Assembly (NCBI RefSeq): GCF_036850765.1
Contig: NC_089496.1
Span: 52,521,613-52,585,612 of the forward strand
DNA length: 64,000 nt
Source of the DNA: Saccopteryx bilineata
Lineage: Eukaryota; Chordata; Mammalia; Chiroptera; Emballonuridae
Direction: 5' to 3'
Shown: positions 1-10,649 of the stretch, in pieces
How the letters are laid out: each line of letters begins with the position of its first letter
Position numbering within the stretch: position 1 is the first letter of the stretch
The notes under the pieces: generated by a model
Database searches by the model: none
Told to the model about the DNA's origin: nothing
Seen by the model: the letters and a program-made list of their open reading frames with translations, nothing else
Translations under genes and position numbers: made by a program

Positions 1-429
1 ATAACTCCATTCACAGGACGTATTTTCCTATTTACAAGCACAGGCATAATACATAAAGCTCTGCCGTCCCACACCTTCCAGTCCTTCAGGATGAATTCTC
101 CTTACCATGTCCTCTTCAGAGCTTGCCTTTTTGTTTTCAGATGTTCCATTTAGTAGGAAGCTTTCTTTTCATATTTCAATAACTGTAGGAGGAATCTGAA
201 CTTGAGCAAACATGGGGCTTTAAGTTATGGGGCTTTATACTGAAAAACAAAATGTTAAACCCCAAAAAACAATTCTTTATCCACGAAGCCAAACTGTCTT
301 ATCTGCTAAACTGTAACATTTCTACTTTGGAAAATTTGTTATGATTTACTTTGTAACCAAGAACATGATAGATAGTTATGTACAATTCCCGTGGACATAT
401 GAAAAGGCTTATATTCTCTCAGTAAGGTG

Positions 430-431
<2 letters not shown>
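1..431. other. Anonymous non-coding sequence
   Basis: This AT-rich sequence contains no open frame worth naming, no recognisable repeat and no RNA gene that I can support. Confidence 0.5.

Positions 432-483
<52 letters not shown>
432..483. repeat. (TC)n microsatellite, about 26 units
   Basis: Pure alternating TC dinucleotides run for about 52 bases. The Leu/Ser and Arg/Glu frames that run through it on the two strands are products of the repeat and not genes. Confidence 0.98.
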
Positions 484-485
<2 letters not shown>

Positions 486-1957
486 GAGATACCTATGTAT
501 CCTTTTCCACCCACCCACCCCCACACACAAGCTAATACATAGATACCCTGTTTGCATTTCCAAACTTCAGGTCAGTCTTAGGAGTTTGAAACACACCAAA
601 CGTCTTGTGTCTAAGAAGTGGAGTTGAAACAAACATGTCCCGTAGGCTCATATTAATATAACCAATAGTCAAGTCTCCACCTTACACAGCTTTGCTAAGA
701 TAGCACCTCTTATAGGAAAGAGAATGAAGAAACCGTAGGGAGGTTGTTCTGGCCTCTGTTCCCTAAGAGAACTCACACTCACCAAGTCCAAAAGGAGGCT
801 TTTCTATGACTTTTCACTAGGATAGGGGCCCTGCAGAAAGATGACTTAGTCCCACACGACAAAGACATTAGTATTAGAAAACAATAGTATAATGGAATTA
901 CGCCGTTTTATTACTTGAAAGTATCTTGAAGATGATCTAGACACACACGCACACACGCATTCTAGCTCCTCCTCCAGGCTAAAGAAATCATGGGATTTTT
1001 CTCAAGGTGACTTACCCAAAGTTCCCATAGATCACCAATATGTTTTGTAGTGCACAACATGAAAATGTCATTTTCCCTGAAAATAAAGTCCAATGTGGTT
1101 GTCTGTCATACTGGGTAAATAATATATGACAAAATAGCACCATATATGCTTAAACATACAAAGGAATCCATCAAAATTAGGTCTGGCAAAAAAATAACTA
1201 CAATACATAAAGGGACATAAATCTGTGCTATAAGAAAAAATATTCTGTAGAAATATGGCAGGGAATTTTGTAAGTATAGAGGAGAAGTAGATGGATGATA
1301 ACGTCTACTCACTAATATTTGAAAGAGAGGTACCCAAACGAGCCATCGAAAATCTGTGTCTACTCACTCGAATTGCTAAAGTGCAGTATCTTGGGGGGAT
1401 TTACAGTGGAATTAGATTAAGCTTTACACCAATCAGAATATGAAACACATGAGAAAGTGATAATGAACCCGACAATATTTCTTCTTTGGTGTTGCTAAAG
1501 AAATGACGTCCGTATTATTTTTTAAGTAATGGAAGTCAATATGTGTCAGACCACAATAAAAAACAAACAAACCTTAAAGAGAAAACATTTTCTCTTTGGG
1601 AAGATACATATATTAACAGAAACTGGAACGCACAGAGAGAACTGTCCCCTGACTTAGGAGGACACAGCAGGTTCCGTTGGGGACAGAATGATAGCTGCAG
1701 GTATCTGAGTCTGTGATTGACATTGAACCTCAGCCATTATTCTGTGACCGCTATTTCATCAGTGAGCAGGAAGCCTCATAATTCTGAGTGAAATTGACCA
1801 AAGGTAGTCCCAGGGTTCTCTATCAGGACTCTGATGGAATACACTCACTAAATTATAAGTCATCTCTTCAACACCTATGTCACAATACTGGGTGGTGCAC
1901 CTTCCCTGCAGTCTCTGTAAACTGAACTGATGAGTTTCGAGTTGAATCTTGAAAATG
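484..1957. other. Anonymous non-coding sequence
   Basis: About 1.5 kb of AT-rich sequence. I see no coding signal, RNA gene or repeat family that I can name. Confidence 0.45.
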
Positions 1958-1982
1958 AAAAAAAAAAAAAAAAAAAAAAAAA
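1958..1982. repeat. Poly(A) tract (25 A)
   Basis: An uninterrupted run of A. It could be the tail of a retroposed sequence lying upstream on the plus strand. I could not identify the body or a flanking target-site duplication, so it is listed only as a homopolymer. Confidence 0.9.
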
Positions 1983-3923
1983 CTACAGTAAGGCATTGCA
2001 CTTAGTTTTAAAAGGAAGAAAAGAGTCTTATTCAAACAGGTTCATTTTTTTTAAATATGCGATGGGTAAAAATGAATTCATCAATATTGAATAGGCCTCC
2101 ATGTGTATTAAACAGATTTTTAGATTTCTAAGGATCAGTCAATATTCATGAAATGTTATCAAAAGATACACATCAGTGATTAAAATAATCTAGTTTTTTT
2201 CCATTATCACAGATGGATGGTATGTCTTAAATACACTTGACATTTTGCTGAGGAAAAAAAAAAAGATTTTACAACAACCACCAAAGAAACAAACCACCAT
2301 CACCACCAACAACAACAAAAACTCATCTGTCACGGTACATATCCTGCGGAGCGCGGGGCTGTTTTATCCCATAATCCAGTGCAGCTCTACTAATCTTTAA
2401 GACCAGGGTCGATCAAGATACAGTCAGTGTTTTCTCACTCATCCGGAAAGGAGGGCACAGTGAAACTAAGACAGGATCCTAACGATGATCAGTGGCAGGA
2501 CCAGTCTCTCCAATTGCCCCTGGAAATGGCCATCAAGAAGAAAAGGCGATGACATTCAGGCGTGATTTTCTCCCTGTGGCATAGAGGGGGGGGGGAGAGC
2601 ATTATACGAACCAGCTGCAAAATCTCCAATCTAATCTACTACTACACAGAGGCTCAAAAATTGGTGTTCACCCCGGAGGCCCAAAATGCAACAATATTTT
2701 GCAAGTCAAACTTAAGTAAGTGATGGTAATTTGATAACTAGTGTTTTCATTCAAGTCTGCATCACCACAGGCCCCAGGGCCCATCTTGTGATTATATTCC
2801 CATTTTCTGGATATATAATTTAAATACAGCTCCTCAGCAAGGGGCAGAATGCTCACCTTGACGCCCTGTGCCACACAGTAAGTGTTGCTGTGATAGAGAG
2901 GTCCAGCGGATGCCCCTAGAACTCCCAGTGCTACGAGGAGAGTAAGTAGACCGTGGTGCCCCTCCCCATACACACACACACACACCTGGGGAAATTGGAG
3001 AGACAAAGCCACCAGCAGAAAGCCAATGGACCTCAGAAAGGAAGTGTACACTATTATAAACTTAATCAGGCGGTTCCACTAATTGCAACTGCTATTCTAG
3101 AAATAGTGCATCGTTATGGGAGCAAATTATCAAAGCCTCTGCTACCTGGCGGCAGCTAGTGTAGACCAATCTCCTCCCTGCGTTCTTCTTCCCAAATCGG
3201 CAAGGTAGGGGATGCATGAAGCTGTTTAGCGCGGTCGGACGGACGAGTGACAGGAGGAAGGCGTCACCAGTGTGTGCGAGCCGAGACCGGGACACGCTCC
3301 TCAGCTCCCCTCTGCAGCCAGGGTGGGAGGCCAAGGCTACAGGCTGCCCAGGACAGGCGCCGAGCGGGCTGGACTCGGGTCTTATTCCTGCTCTGGTCAG
3401 GATTATAGCATGCATGGCTTCCTGCTTTCCCTTTTTCTTTCTCTATATATTTAATGCAGAACAGTATGCTGACATGAGGTTGATTTCTGCTAGAAAGGGG
3501 ATGGGCCAGAGTTTGGAGGGCAGGAGGGAGGGCGGCCAAGCAGCAGGAGGGACAAGGGCTCCTGCTGGGAGCGAGAAGGGCTGATGGGGCTCGTGCTGTG
3601 TCCCCTGAACACCGCCTGTTTCAGAACCACCGCGCTCCTCACCCGCACGCACTCCCACACGCGTCACCTTCATCTTTAAGAAAATTCAATGCATGTATTT
3701 AAATGCATAATGGACAGAAGTTACAGAGCCTCACTTCTGCCATGCAGCTAGAATGTTTCCGAAAAAGCTTTGTGTCTTCCTTGATCCTGTTTCCAACAAG
3801 AATGCCAAGTGTCTGTCTGCGTACTGAGGTCAGAGCGGACCGACTCGGACAGCAGAGGTCCAGTCACAGGTATCTCCGCGGGGAGAAGGTGGGCGGGTCG
3901 CAAGCACGTGGTCTCGTGAGGCT
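1983..3923. other. Anonymous sequence, GC-richer towards the right end
   Basis: The stretch holds a CAA/CCA-rich simple patch near 2277-2330 and becomes noticeably GC-rich from about 3200. A 127-codon minus-strand frame at 2668-3051 begins with a hydrophobic run. It has no domain I recognise, and part of it reads through a short CA repeat, so I do not call it a gene. Confidence 0.4.
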
Positions 3924-4650
3924 GCGCAGGTGTGCAGGTGTGCAGGGGCACAGGGGTGCAGGTGCAGGGGTACAGGGGTGCAGGTGCAGGGGCACAGGGG
4001 TGCAGGTGCAGGGGCGCAGGGTGCAGAGGTGCAGGGGCACAGGTGCAGGGGCACAGGGGTGCAGGGGTGCAGGTGCAGGGGCACAGGGGTGCAAGTGCAG
4101 GGGCACAGGGGTGCAGGGTGCAGGTGCAGGGGCACAGGGGTGCAGGGTGCAAGTGCAGGGGCACAGGGGTGCAGGGGTGCAGGGTGCAAGTGCAGGGGCA
4201 CAGGGGTGCAGAGGTGCAGGTGCAGGGGCGCAGGGTGCAGAGGTGCAGGGGCACAGGTGCAGGGGCACAGGGGTGCAGGGGTGCAGGTGCAGGGGCACAG
4301 GGGCGCAAGTGCAGGGGCACAGGGGTGCAGGGTGCAGGTGCAGGGGCGCAGGGGTGCAGGTGCAGGGGCACAGGGGTGCAGGGTGCAGGGGTGCAGGGGC
4401 GCAGGGGTGCAGGTACAGGGGCGCAGGTGCAGAGGCACAGGGGTGCAGGGGTGCAGGTGCAGGGGCACAGGGTGCAGAGGTGTAGGGATGCAGGGTGCAG
4501 GGGTGCAGGTGCAGGGGCACAGGGGTGCAGGTGCAGGGGTGCAGGGGTGCAGGGCACAGGTGCAGGGGTGCAGGGATGCAGGTGCAGGGGCGCAGGGTGC
4601 AGAGGTGCAGGGGCGCAGGGGCGCAGGTGCAGGCACACAGGGGTGCAGGG
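3924..4650. repeat. GC-rich minisatellite built on GGTGCA / GGGGCACAG units
   Basis: About 727 bp are made of short words such as GGTGCA, GGGGTGCA and GGGGCACA. These are arranged in imperfect higher-order units of roughly 20-30 bp. The G runs all lie on the plus strand, often as four or more runs of three to four G with 4-base loops, so many windows satisfy a G-quadruplex pattern. The array keeps several long frames open on both strands (up to 391 codons on the minus strand). These encode only CAPAPLHP-like or GAGAQGCR-like repeats, as expected when stop codons are absent from the repeat unit, so they are not treated as genes. Confidence 0.95.
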
Positions 4651-6193
4651 TCGGTGTGGCTCCACCCACAGGAAGGAGTGCAGCAGGTGCAGGGCTGGGA
4701 GTGGACGACCTGCCACCGTGAGGGGCGCTGATGTGGAGCAGCTGACGTCCCCACCAGGCGGTCGTGGTGCAGCCAGACCTGCAGTCGGAGCACAGCTTTG
4801 GGTTCGGTCCAGGTGCCTGGTAGGCAGCCACCAGTGGGACAGGTGTCTCCCCCTCCACCACTGTGCTGGAGGAAACTCGAGGAGAAGTCGCGTTATCCCC
4901 TCCAGTTCTCCACCCAACTCCATCCAGTCTGCCCGGGTTTAGACCATCGTGCGAGCCTACGGAAGAGACTACATTTCTTCACTGCATTGAGGACATCACG
5001 AAAACGGACTGGGTAGGAGGGAACGTGAATTAGCTTCGATGGCTCAACAAGACACAAGAAGACACAGAAGGCTGGGGAGAAGAACGTTATGAAAATTCAG
5101 GGGCTCATCGCTTCCTGACGTTTCTGGGATCCAGTTGGTTAGGAGGTGCCTTCCAAGCGGAGAAAGATGACTGCGTTTCCACTTCAGTGTCCAGAAAGGG
5201 CACAACGGTCAGAGCCCGCATTGGATTTCTGAGACAGTGGGTGCCACTTTGGAGTCGGCAAATCTGACCAATTTACTGAGCTAGCCCATCGGGGTAACAG
5301 TTCTGAGTGGGACGCAGGCCAGAAAAGAGCCTGATGTTGGTGTCGGCTTTTAATGCAAGTCGCTCTGCTTCTTGAGCCTGTTGGCACGGCAGAGCTGACG
5401 ATGCTTACCGTGTCTAAGACAAATCGGGATGCGACATAGGGCTCTGGCGATTTCCAGTAGGAGACACGCAGTGCAAACGCAGGAGCTGAGAATAAAACCC
5501 TGGGTGGACAGCCATAGCACCCTGGGTCCTCCCAGTCTCACCCCATCCCGGGAATAAAACCACGGTTCTCTTACCCAGAAAAGTATTTCTTGGACCACTA
5601 TTCCTTCTGCACTGCCTCTTCTCCCTTGGAATACAGTTATGTCCTCATGGAAAGTTCCAGTGACAAGCTCGTGAGGAGGAGAAAAAACTCAGACTTTTAT
5701 AGACGCTTCTGCGCTGTATTCCTGGAACCAGTGGGACTTTCGTAGCGTCCCTGTTACGTTTGGGAACGTCCTTGAAAATCCAGTGTGGGCTTCCTTGTCA
5801 GTCACTCTCTCCTCAGCCACCCGGTGCGTGTCCAATGGACCTACATAAAATGCGTCCTCGGGACTGCTCAGCACCGGTCAACAGACAGGCTTCCCCTCCT
5901 CGGACCCCTTTATCGCTACGATTGGAGATGGATTCTGACCACATACAGACCGAAACTGACCAGCATCCGTTGGGGGTGCCGGGCCGGATATCTTTGGACA
6001 AGGTGTTTAGTTTGGATGCTGCTACCTGATGCCTCAGCTAAGATTTCCACCAGCAGGGGAACCGGCGGGGGCCTGGAAGGTCAGAGGATGGAAGAGGGAC
6101 CTGCTCCCTCCTGGCTGCCTCCTGTCTGTCACCGTCGCCCTGGCCGCGGTCTCTGGTTCTAGAAGCAGCAGCTAGTTCCCAGTCCCTGGTGTC
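4651..6193. other. Anonymous non-coding sequence
   Basis: Mixed-composition sequence between two minisatellites. Several short frames of 60-125 codons occur on both strands. None has a recognisable domain, and none stands out from chance frames in GC-rich DNA. Confidence 0.4.
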
Positions 6194-6535
6194 CCAGCCC
6201 AGGGGATGCACCAGCAGCCTGAGCCCAGACCAGGGGACGCACCGGCAGCCTGAGCCCAGACCAGGGGACGCACCGGCAGCCTGAGCCCAGACCAGACCAG
6301 GGGACGCACCGGCAGCCTGAGCCCAGACCAGGGGACGCACCGGCAGCCTGAGCCCAGACCAGGGGACGCACCGGCAGCCTGACCCCAGCCCAGGGGACGC
6401 ACCGGCAGCCTGAGCCCAGCCCAGGGGACGCACCGGCAGCCTGACCCCAGACCAGGGGACGCACCGGCAGCCTGACCCCAGACCAGGGGACGCACCGGCA
6501 GCCTGACCCCAGACCAGGGGATGCACTGGCAGCCG
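6194..6535. repeat. 31-bp minisatellite, about 11 units
   Basis: The unit reads approximately AGCCTGAGCCCAGACCAGGG followed by GACGCACCGGC, and is repeated about eleven times. The main variants are GAGCCC/GACCCC and CAGACC/CAGCCC. One unit has a 5-bp internal duplication near 6290-6300. Because 31 is not a multiple of three and the unit has no minus-strand stop, all three minus frames stay open and each encodes a 31-residue repeat. These frames (157-189 codons) are artefacts. Confidence 0.96.
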
Positions 6536-6879
6536 TGAGAGTGTCCCCTTCCCACGGGTCTGAGTCCCGGCTTCGCAGGGCTCCTCCTGTGACCTCTTGC
6601 CAAACACAGCCAGGCAGCAGCCGCTCCGTAGACATCTGCATCCACTCTTGAGGCCTCTCCTGCGTGTTTCTAACTTACAACATGCTCCGTTTCTTCCCCT
6701 TGACCCCCGGTCCTGCCGATGGTACTGTGTTCCCGCCGTTGTTATTCCCGGGGTATGTCAGCGTTCCCTCTGGGGTTTCAAGCTGCTCAATACCTTTTTA
6801 ACCAATTCTCCCCATATTAGAGTCCTTCTATAAACACACAACTAATGTGGTTTCTGTCTTCCTGACTAGAAATTGAGAA
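6536..6879. other. Anonymous non-coding sequence
   Basis: I recognise nothing here. It lies between the 31-bp minisatellite and the zinc-finger remnant and could be an unrecognisable part of the latter. Confidence 0.35.
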
Positions 6880-7510
6880 TACAGGGAGAAAGGACATAAT
6901 CGTAACCTTATTCAGAATCATGAGATTGAAAATCCGAAGCGTCTCCTTGACTATAAATATGAAAAGGGCTTTGAAAATAACATCGGTTCCATTTCACATA
7001 ATAATGGGGAGACTCTGTAAGTAGAATGAATGTGAGAGCGGGTTTACCAGCAATCAGCCCTCGTCGATTGTCAGAGAACGCAACGATACAAAGGGAAGAC
7101 GCTCTAAGAACCTAACAAAAGCAGCGGAAATCTTTTATTTGAAACCCCTTCCCGCTAAAAATGAGCAAGGGCACACTGGGGAGAAACCCCGTGAATGTGA
7201 CACAGGCGGGCAAACCCGCCAACCATCAGTCCTCAGTTTTTATTACAAAGATACAATAAATAATTGTGATTAAAAAAAATATCCTTCCACATATATCCCT
7301 TTAAAGAAAAGAACACACAACAGGGAAGAAATGTGACCTAAAAATGAACTGTGGGAATGCCTTCAGCCAAAAGTTTCATGTCATTATTTCTCAGGACACT
7401 CAGAGCAATAACATGTTTAGACCCATGAAGCGGGGACTTCTTTCTCAAGTGACACAATTTGACCGATGTGGCCCTCTTCAAGCCATGTCCCTTCAGGGGT
7501 CCTGAGTCCA
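6880..7510 (+). pseudogene. Decayed C2H2 zinc-finger gene fragment (KRAB-ZNF type)
   Basis: Plus-strand translation in shifting frames shows worn zinc-finger units. Around 6903-7016 there is a finger-like segment with NLIQNHE followed by KYEKGFENN. Around 7028-7110 there is an EC...GFTSNQPSSIVRE segment. At 7168-7200 there is the classical inter-finger linker HTGEKP followed by an EC start. At about 7325-7380 there is TGKKCD, then NCGNAFSQKF. The HTGEKP linker and the C..C-G-x-A-F-S pattern are hallmarks of vertebrate poly-finger DNA-binding proteins, which commonly repress transcription and often target retroelements. Stops, frameshifts and lost Cys/His residues rule out function. I see no introns or KRAB box. 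It could be a retrocopy or a dead tandem duplicate. Confidence 0.6.
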
Positions 7511-8039
7511 GAGAACCAAAGAAAAAAAAAAAAAAAAAGGCCCACCCAACACCTGTGGCATCTCTTCTAAAACATGCTCCTTGCACCCCAGAACTTCAGA
7601 ACTTCCTGTCCCAATAGCTGGGGGGGGGGGGGGAGTCTGGGGTCTGCAGTGAGCTGTGCCTCAGCTTTGTCCTCTGCTGATCCGGCGGAGAACAGCGACC
7701 ATGTGTCCACCCTTCGGTGACTGTAGGAAGGAACCTGGGTGTGGAACGTCACACACTCTTACTAAAGCCCCTCGCAGGACAGCATGAGGCTGAATTCGGG
7801 AAGAGAGGGGACAGAGAGCTGTCAGCCCAGTGACAATGCCCGTGAACACTGAATGTTTGAGATTGGGGTCAGGTTCAAAGATAAACCAAAACACATCCAG
7901 GAATTCATGCTCAGGGAAAATCTTATTAAATACTAATAAGGGGAAATAGAGCTTTTCCCTTTGATATACTCTTACGTTGTAAATCATGTTTCAGATGTAA
8001 TACTGTTGGTCAAATAAGTTTGTAAATATGATATATATG
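7511..8039. other. Anonymous sequence with A and G homopolymers
   Basis: It contains an A run (about 7522-7538) and a run of 14 G (about 7620-7633), and is otherwise unrecognised. The right end may already belong to the LTR-like element that follows, whose left edge I could not place. Confidence 0.4.
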
Positions 8040-8237
8040 TTTGCTTGCTTATAGTTTGCATGAGGTGTGGGTGACAGGCTGTAAGCAGGCAGGATCCTTA
8101 TAGCCTAAGGCTTAGTTTTAAGACTAAGCTTTTCCCCTCACCCTTGACTGTTGCATGATAGGGGGTGGTGCACTCTCATGAGGAATCCCATTATGTCTCT
8201 GATAAGTGACTTTGTATCAGAGTCTTCCTTTTTTGTA

Positions 8238-8834
8238 CAGTGTATTCGTAAAGTCATGGTGCACTTTTGACCAGTCACAGGAAAGCAACAAAAGACGATA
8301 GAAATGTGAAATCTGCACCAAATAAAAGGAAAACCCTCCCAGTTTCTGTAGGATGATGTGGCAGCATGTGCGCATGTGTAGATGATGACGTAACACCTTG
8401 TATACAGTGGAGCAGCCCATGGCCATGCCAGTCGAGATGTGGACAGTACAGAGGGAAGTTCAGTGTGTTCTATGGCTCGCTAAATTTGAATCTGTGACCA
8501 AAGTGCAACGTAAATATCGGCGCATTTATAATGAAGCACCACCACATAGGAATAACATTACTCGGTGGGATAAGCAGTTGAAGGAAACCGGCAGTTTGGT
8601 GGAGAAATTCCATTCTGGCAGGCCATCAGTCAGTGACGAGTCTGTAGAGGCTATACGGGATAGCTACCTAAGGAGCCCTAAAATATCTGTGCGTGAGCCC
8701 ACATCAAAATGCACTGAATAGATATGAAACTGGGAGAGTTTTCCTTTTATTTGGTGCAGATTTCACATTTCTATCGTCTTTTGTTGCTTTCCTGTGACCA
8801 GTCAAAAGTGCACCATGACTTTACAGACACACTG
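8238..8834 (+). mobile_element. Mariner-type DNA transposon, internally deleted, with about 105-bp terminal inverted repeats
   Basis: The element is flanked by TA on both sides (8236-8237 and 8835-8836). It begins CAGTGTATTCGTAAAGTC and ends with the near-perfect reverse complement. The inverted repeat continues inward for about 105 bases, through a CACCAAATAAAAGG block. TA target duplication and the transposase fragment place it in the Tc1/mariner superfamily. The interior retains only the N-terminal DNA-binding part of the transposase, and the catalytic DDE/D region is missing, so the copy is non-autonomous. It lies inside the LTR-like element. Confidence 0.88.
8398..8721 (+). pseudogene. 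Mariner transposase N-terminal helix-turn-helix fragment
   Basis: An open frame of 107 codons. The natural start is probably an internal Met, at MPVEMW or MWTVQ, because the first codons lie in leader sequence. The body has KFESVTKVQRKYR, then APPHRNNITRWDKQLKETGS, then SGRPSVSDESVEAIRD. This layout (first helical domain, Q..LKETGS, then an R-x-GRP AT-hook-like motif) is the N-terminal DNA-binding region of mariner-family transposases of the DUF4817-like type. The frame ends soon after SPKISVRE, where the sequence jumps to the 3' terminal repeat, so there is no catalytic domain. The second copy at 37194-37666 has the same jump, so the deletion predates amplification. A function for the domain in isolation is speculation. 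Confidence 0.7.
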
Positions 8835-9260
8835 TATATTGGATTAAAGGTTTTGATTTCTACACTATAAAATGGGGCAGAGGAGCCCATGCTAGAGGAG
8901 AGCAGAGGAAGACCACATGGAGGAGAGAAGAAACAGCCTAGATGGCGGAATGCTGAAGGAGAAGCCAGTTTGTGCAGAGAGAAGGAGGTGGGGAACAGAG
9001 GTGAATAAGTCTGGTGAGGTTAGAAACCTTTGATTCTAGGAAACTCGGATAAGTCAGTAGCTTTGGGAGCCCTGAATGGAAAGGGAAGTGTTTTCCCACC
9101 CTGTGTATTTCTTGCCCGCTGGTGTAAGCTAGGATTAAAGGTAATGGCCCACCAGTTCTTGGCTCCATTATTTCATTACCGTTTGTTCGAATCAAAAGCG
9201 AACCTGCATGGGCCAGGTGACTGTGATGGTAGCCGTGGCTACTGGCCATATAGATCAACT

Positions 9261-10054
9261 GTTTTACCGAAAAAAAAATTATAGAACATTTTGTTAGTAA
9301 GTTTAGTCACTGTAGAATATGAAGCTATTTCAAAGCAATTGAGTAATTTTAATAATCATACCTACAAATTTTCCCTGTGATAGAAAGGGTTTATATAACT
9401 AAAACATCTAGAGATATTGGGCCTCTTCTTAATCTGACATAACTTTGAGTACAATATTAATATAGTATATAATATCTTAACTAGCATACATTTATCCAGA
9501 TTGTGTACATTAATACCACCATATGGTTTAATATACACTGGAAATAAAATAATACTTTAGAAGTTTAAGCTGTCATTCCACAAACATTTTCTCCTATTAT
9601 TATATTTCTTGGAAAATATCAATTTAGCTCTGACATTTGTAACTCAATTTTTCTTTAAATAATGATAAAAATAAAACTATTATATGGGGTAACTTGCAAA
9701 AAAATAAAATAAAATAAAAGGACTTTATGTGAAAAATACTCAGCAGAACATATCAGCAAATTGAAAAGTTTTCAGGGCTAAAAGGAGGTTCAAGACCTTG
9801 TCAGGAAGTGAATATTTTTCAGGTTACAATTTGACTGAAGCCTGAGTTAAGGAAAAGACTAGGAAGTTAAAAGATAAGTGAATAAACAATGGCCCCGGGG
9901 AGGGATTAGATTTACCTCCCTGGAGGTATGTGTTATCTACCAGAGGGGGAGAGACCTGAGGCTGGGGAGATGGTCTGGGACTGTAAACAGGGAGAAGCTT
10001 GTCTCAGCCCTCTCTCCCCCCCAATGCCTCCAGGTGGTTATTGATCTTCTAGAA
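9261..10054. other. Anonymous AT-rich sequence
   Basis: I can support no gene or repeat call. The part from about 9795 to 10046 is GC-richer, with a frame-poor promoter-like composition, and may be another worn LTR. The evidence is too weak to annotate it. Confidence 0.35.
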
Positions 10055-10217
10055 TAGCGGTTATCAATGTTTTTTATCTCACGGCACACATATAAACAAA
10101 TTGCTAAAATTCTGCAGCACACCAAAAATATATATATATTTTTTCCGCAGATCTGACAGAAAGAAACAGTTTTAATTTTGATTCATTCACACATTGTTGT
10201 CTAGGCTGTTGTTGTTG

Positions 10218-10249
<32 letters not shown>

Positions 10250-10352
10250 TTACTTGACCATCTAAGGGAATAGAGGTCAGTGCCCCTGACTAACTGGTCG
10301 GGGTGCTGCCTGTTTTAAAAGTTCTTGTGGCAACACGGGTTGGAAATTGTTG
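10055..10352. mobile_element. hAT-type MITE (SPIN-like ends), old copy
   Basis: The left end reads (T)AGCGGTTATCAATG and is followed by TCTCACGGCACAC. The right end carries GGCAACACGGGTTGGAAATTG. This matches the layout of hAT MITEs with CAGNGGTTCTCAACC-type ends that I remember from bats and other tetrapods. The flanks are TTCTAGAA and TTGTAAAG, an imperfect 8-bp duplication with TA at the centre. A GTT/ATT trinucleotide repeat (about 10207-10249) has grown inside it. Confidence 0.65.
10207..10249. repeat. (GTT)n(ATT)n trinucleotide repeat
   Basis: A short run of GTT/TTG units followed by ATT units inside the hAT MITE. Confidence 0.9.
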
Positions 10353-10649
10353 TTGTAAAGGGAAGAGCCAGGGTTGTGTCCCCTCTCCACGAAGAATTCG
10401 TTCACTCCAGGAGTAAAGATGACCTGCCGTCACTCAGGAGAGGTGAAACTCCCAGCTCCCTATCGTTGGTGTTCCTCATTAGCGGAATGTACCTGTAGGT
10501 AAGGTGACATCTATCTGCCTTTCCCCACATCACCCAAGTAGCGGGGAAACTGAGGCACAGGGATCCGATGCAGTGGTTGCTATAAGTAATAATTAGTATT
10601 CCCCTGCCTCAGAAACCTGCTGCTGTTTTTCGGAATAACACCGATAAAG

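Larger units (their letters stand above)
8040..9260 (+). mobile_element. LTR-like retroviral remnant, copy 1, interrupted by a mariner element
   Basis: The two parts, about 8040-8237 and 8835-9260, align with a second copy on the minus strand at about 24240-24880. The shared blocks include GCTTTGGGAGCCC followed by AAAGGGAAGTGTTTTCCC, a TTGGCTCCA block, and a downstream block around GTAGCCGTGGCT. An AATAAAGG-like polyadenylation signal stands in copy 2 where this copy has ATTAAAGG. That signal pattern and the dispersed copies suggest a solo endogenous-retrovirus LTR or LTR plus leader. No gag, pol or env frame is visible. The boundaries are approximate and I could not find the terminal TG...CA pair. 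Confidence 0.5.

Noticed and set aside
341..627. Ser/Leu-rich and Arg/Glu-rich small proteins
   Set aside because: They are products of the (TC)n microsatellite.
2668..3051. 127-codon minus frame with a hydrophobic N-terminus resembling a signal peptide
   Set aside because: Part of the hydrophobic stretch is encoded by a CA repeat. It has no cysteine pattern or domain, and no supporting promoter or splice context.
3748..4923. Long minus-strand frame of 391 codons, with others of 309-343 codons, across the minisatellite
   Set aside because: The frames are open in several registers on both strands, consist of repeat-encoded residues only, and have no domain or start context.
6038..6645. Three overlapping minus-strand frames of 157-189 codons
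   Set aside because: They are explained by the stop-free 31-bp repeat, which opens all three frames equally.
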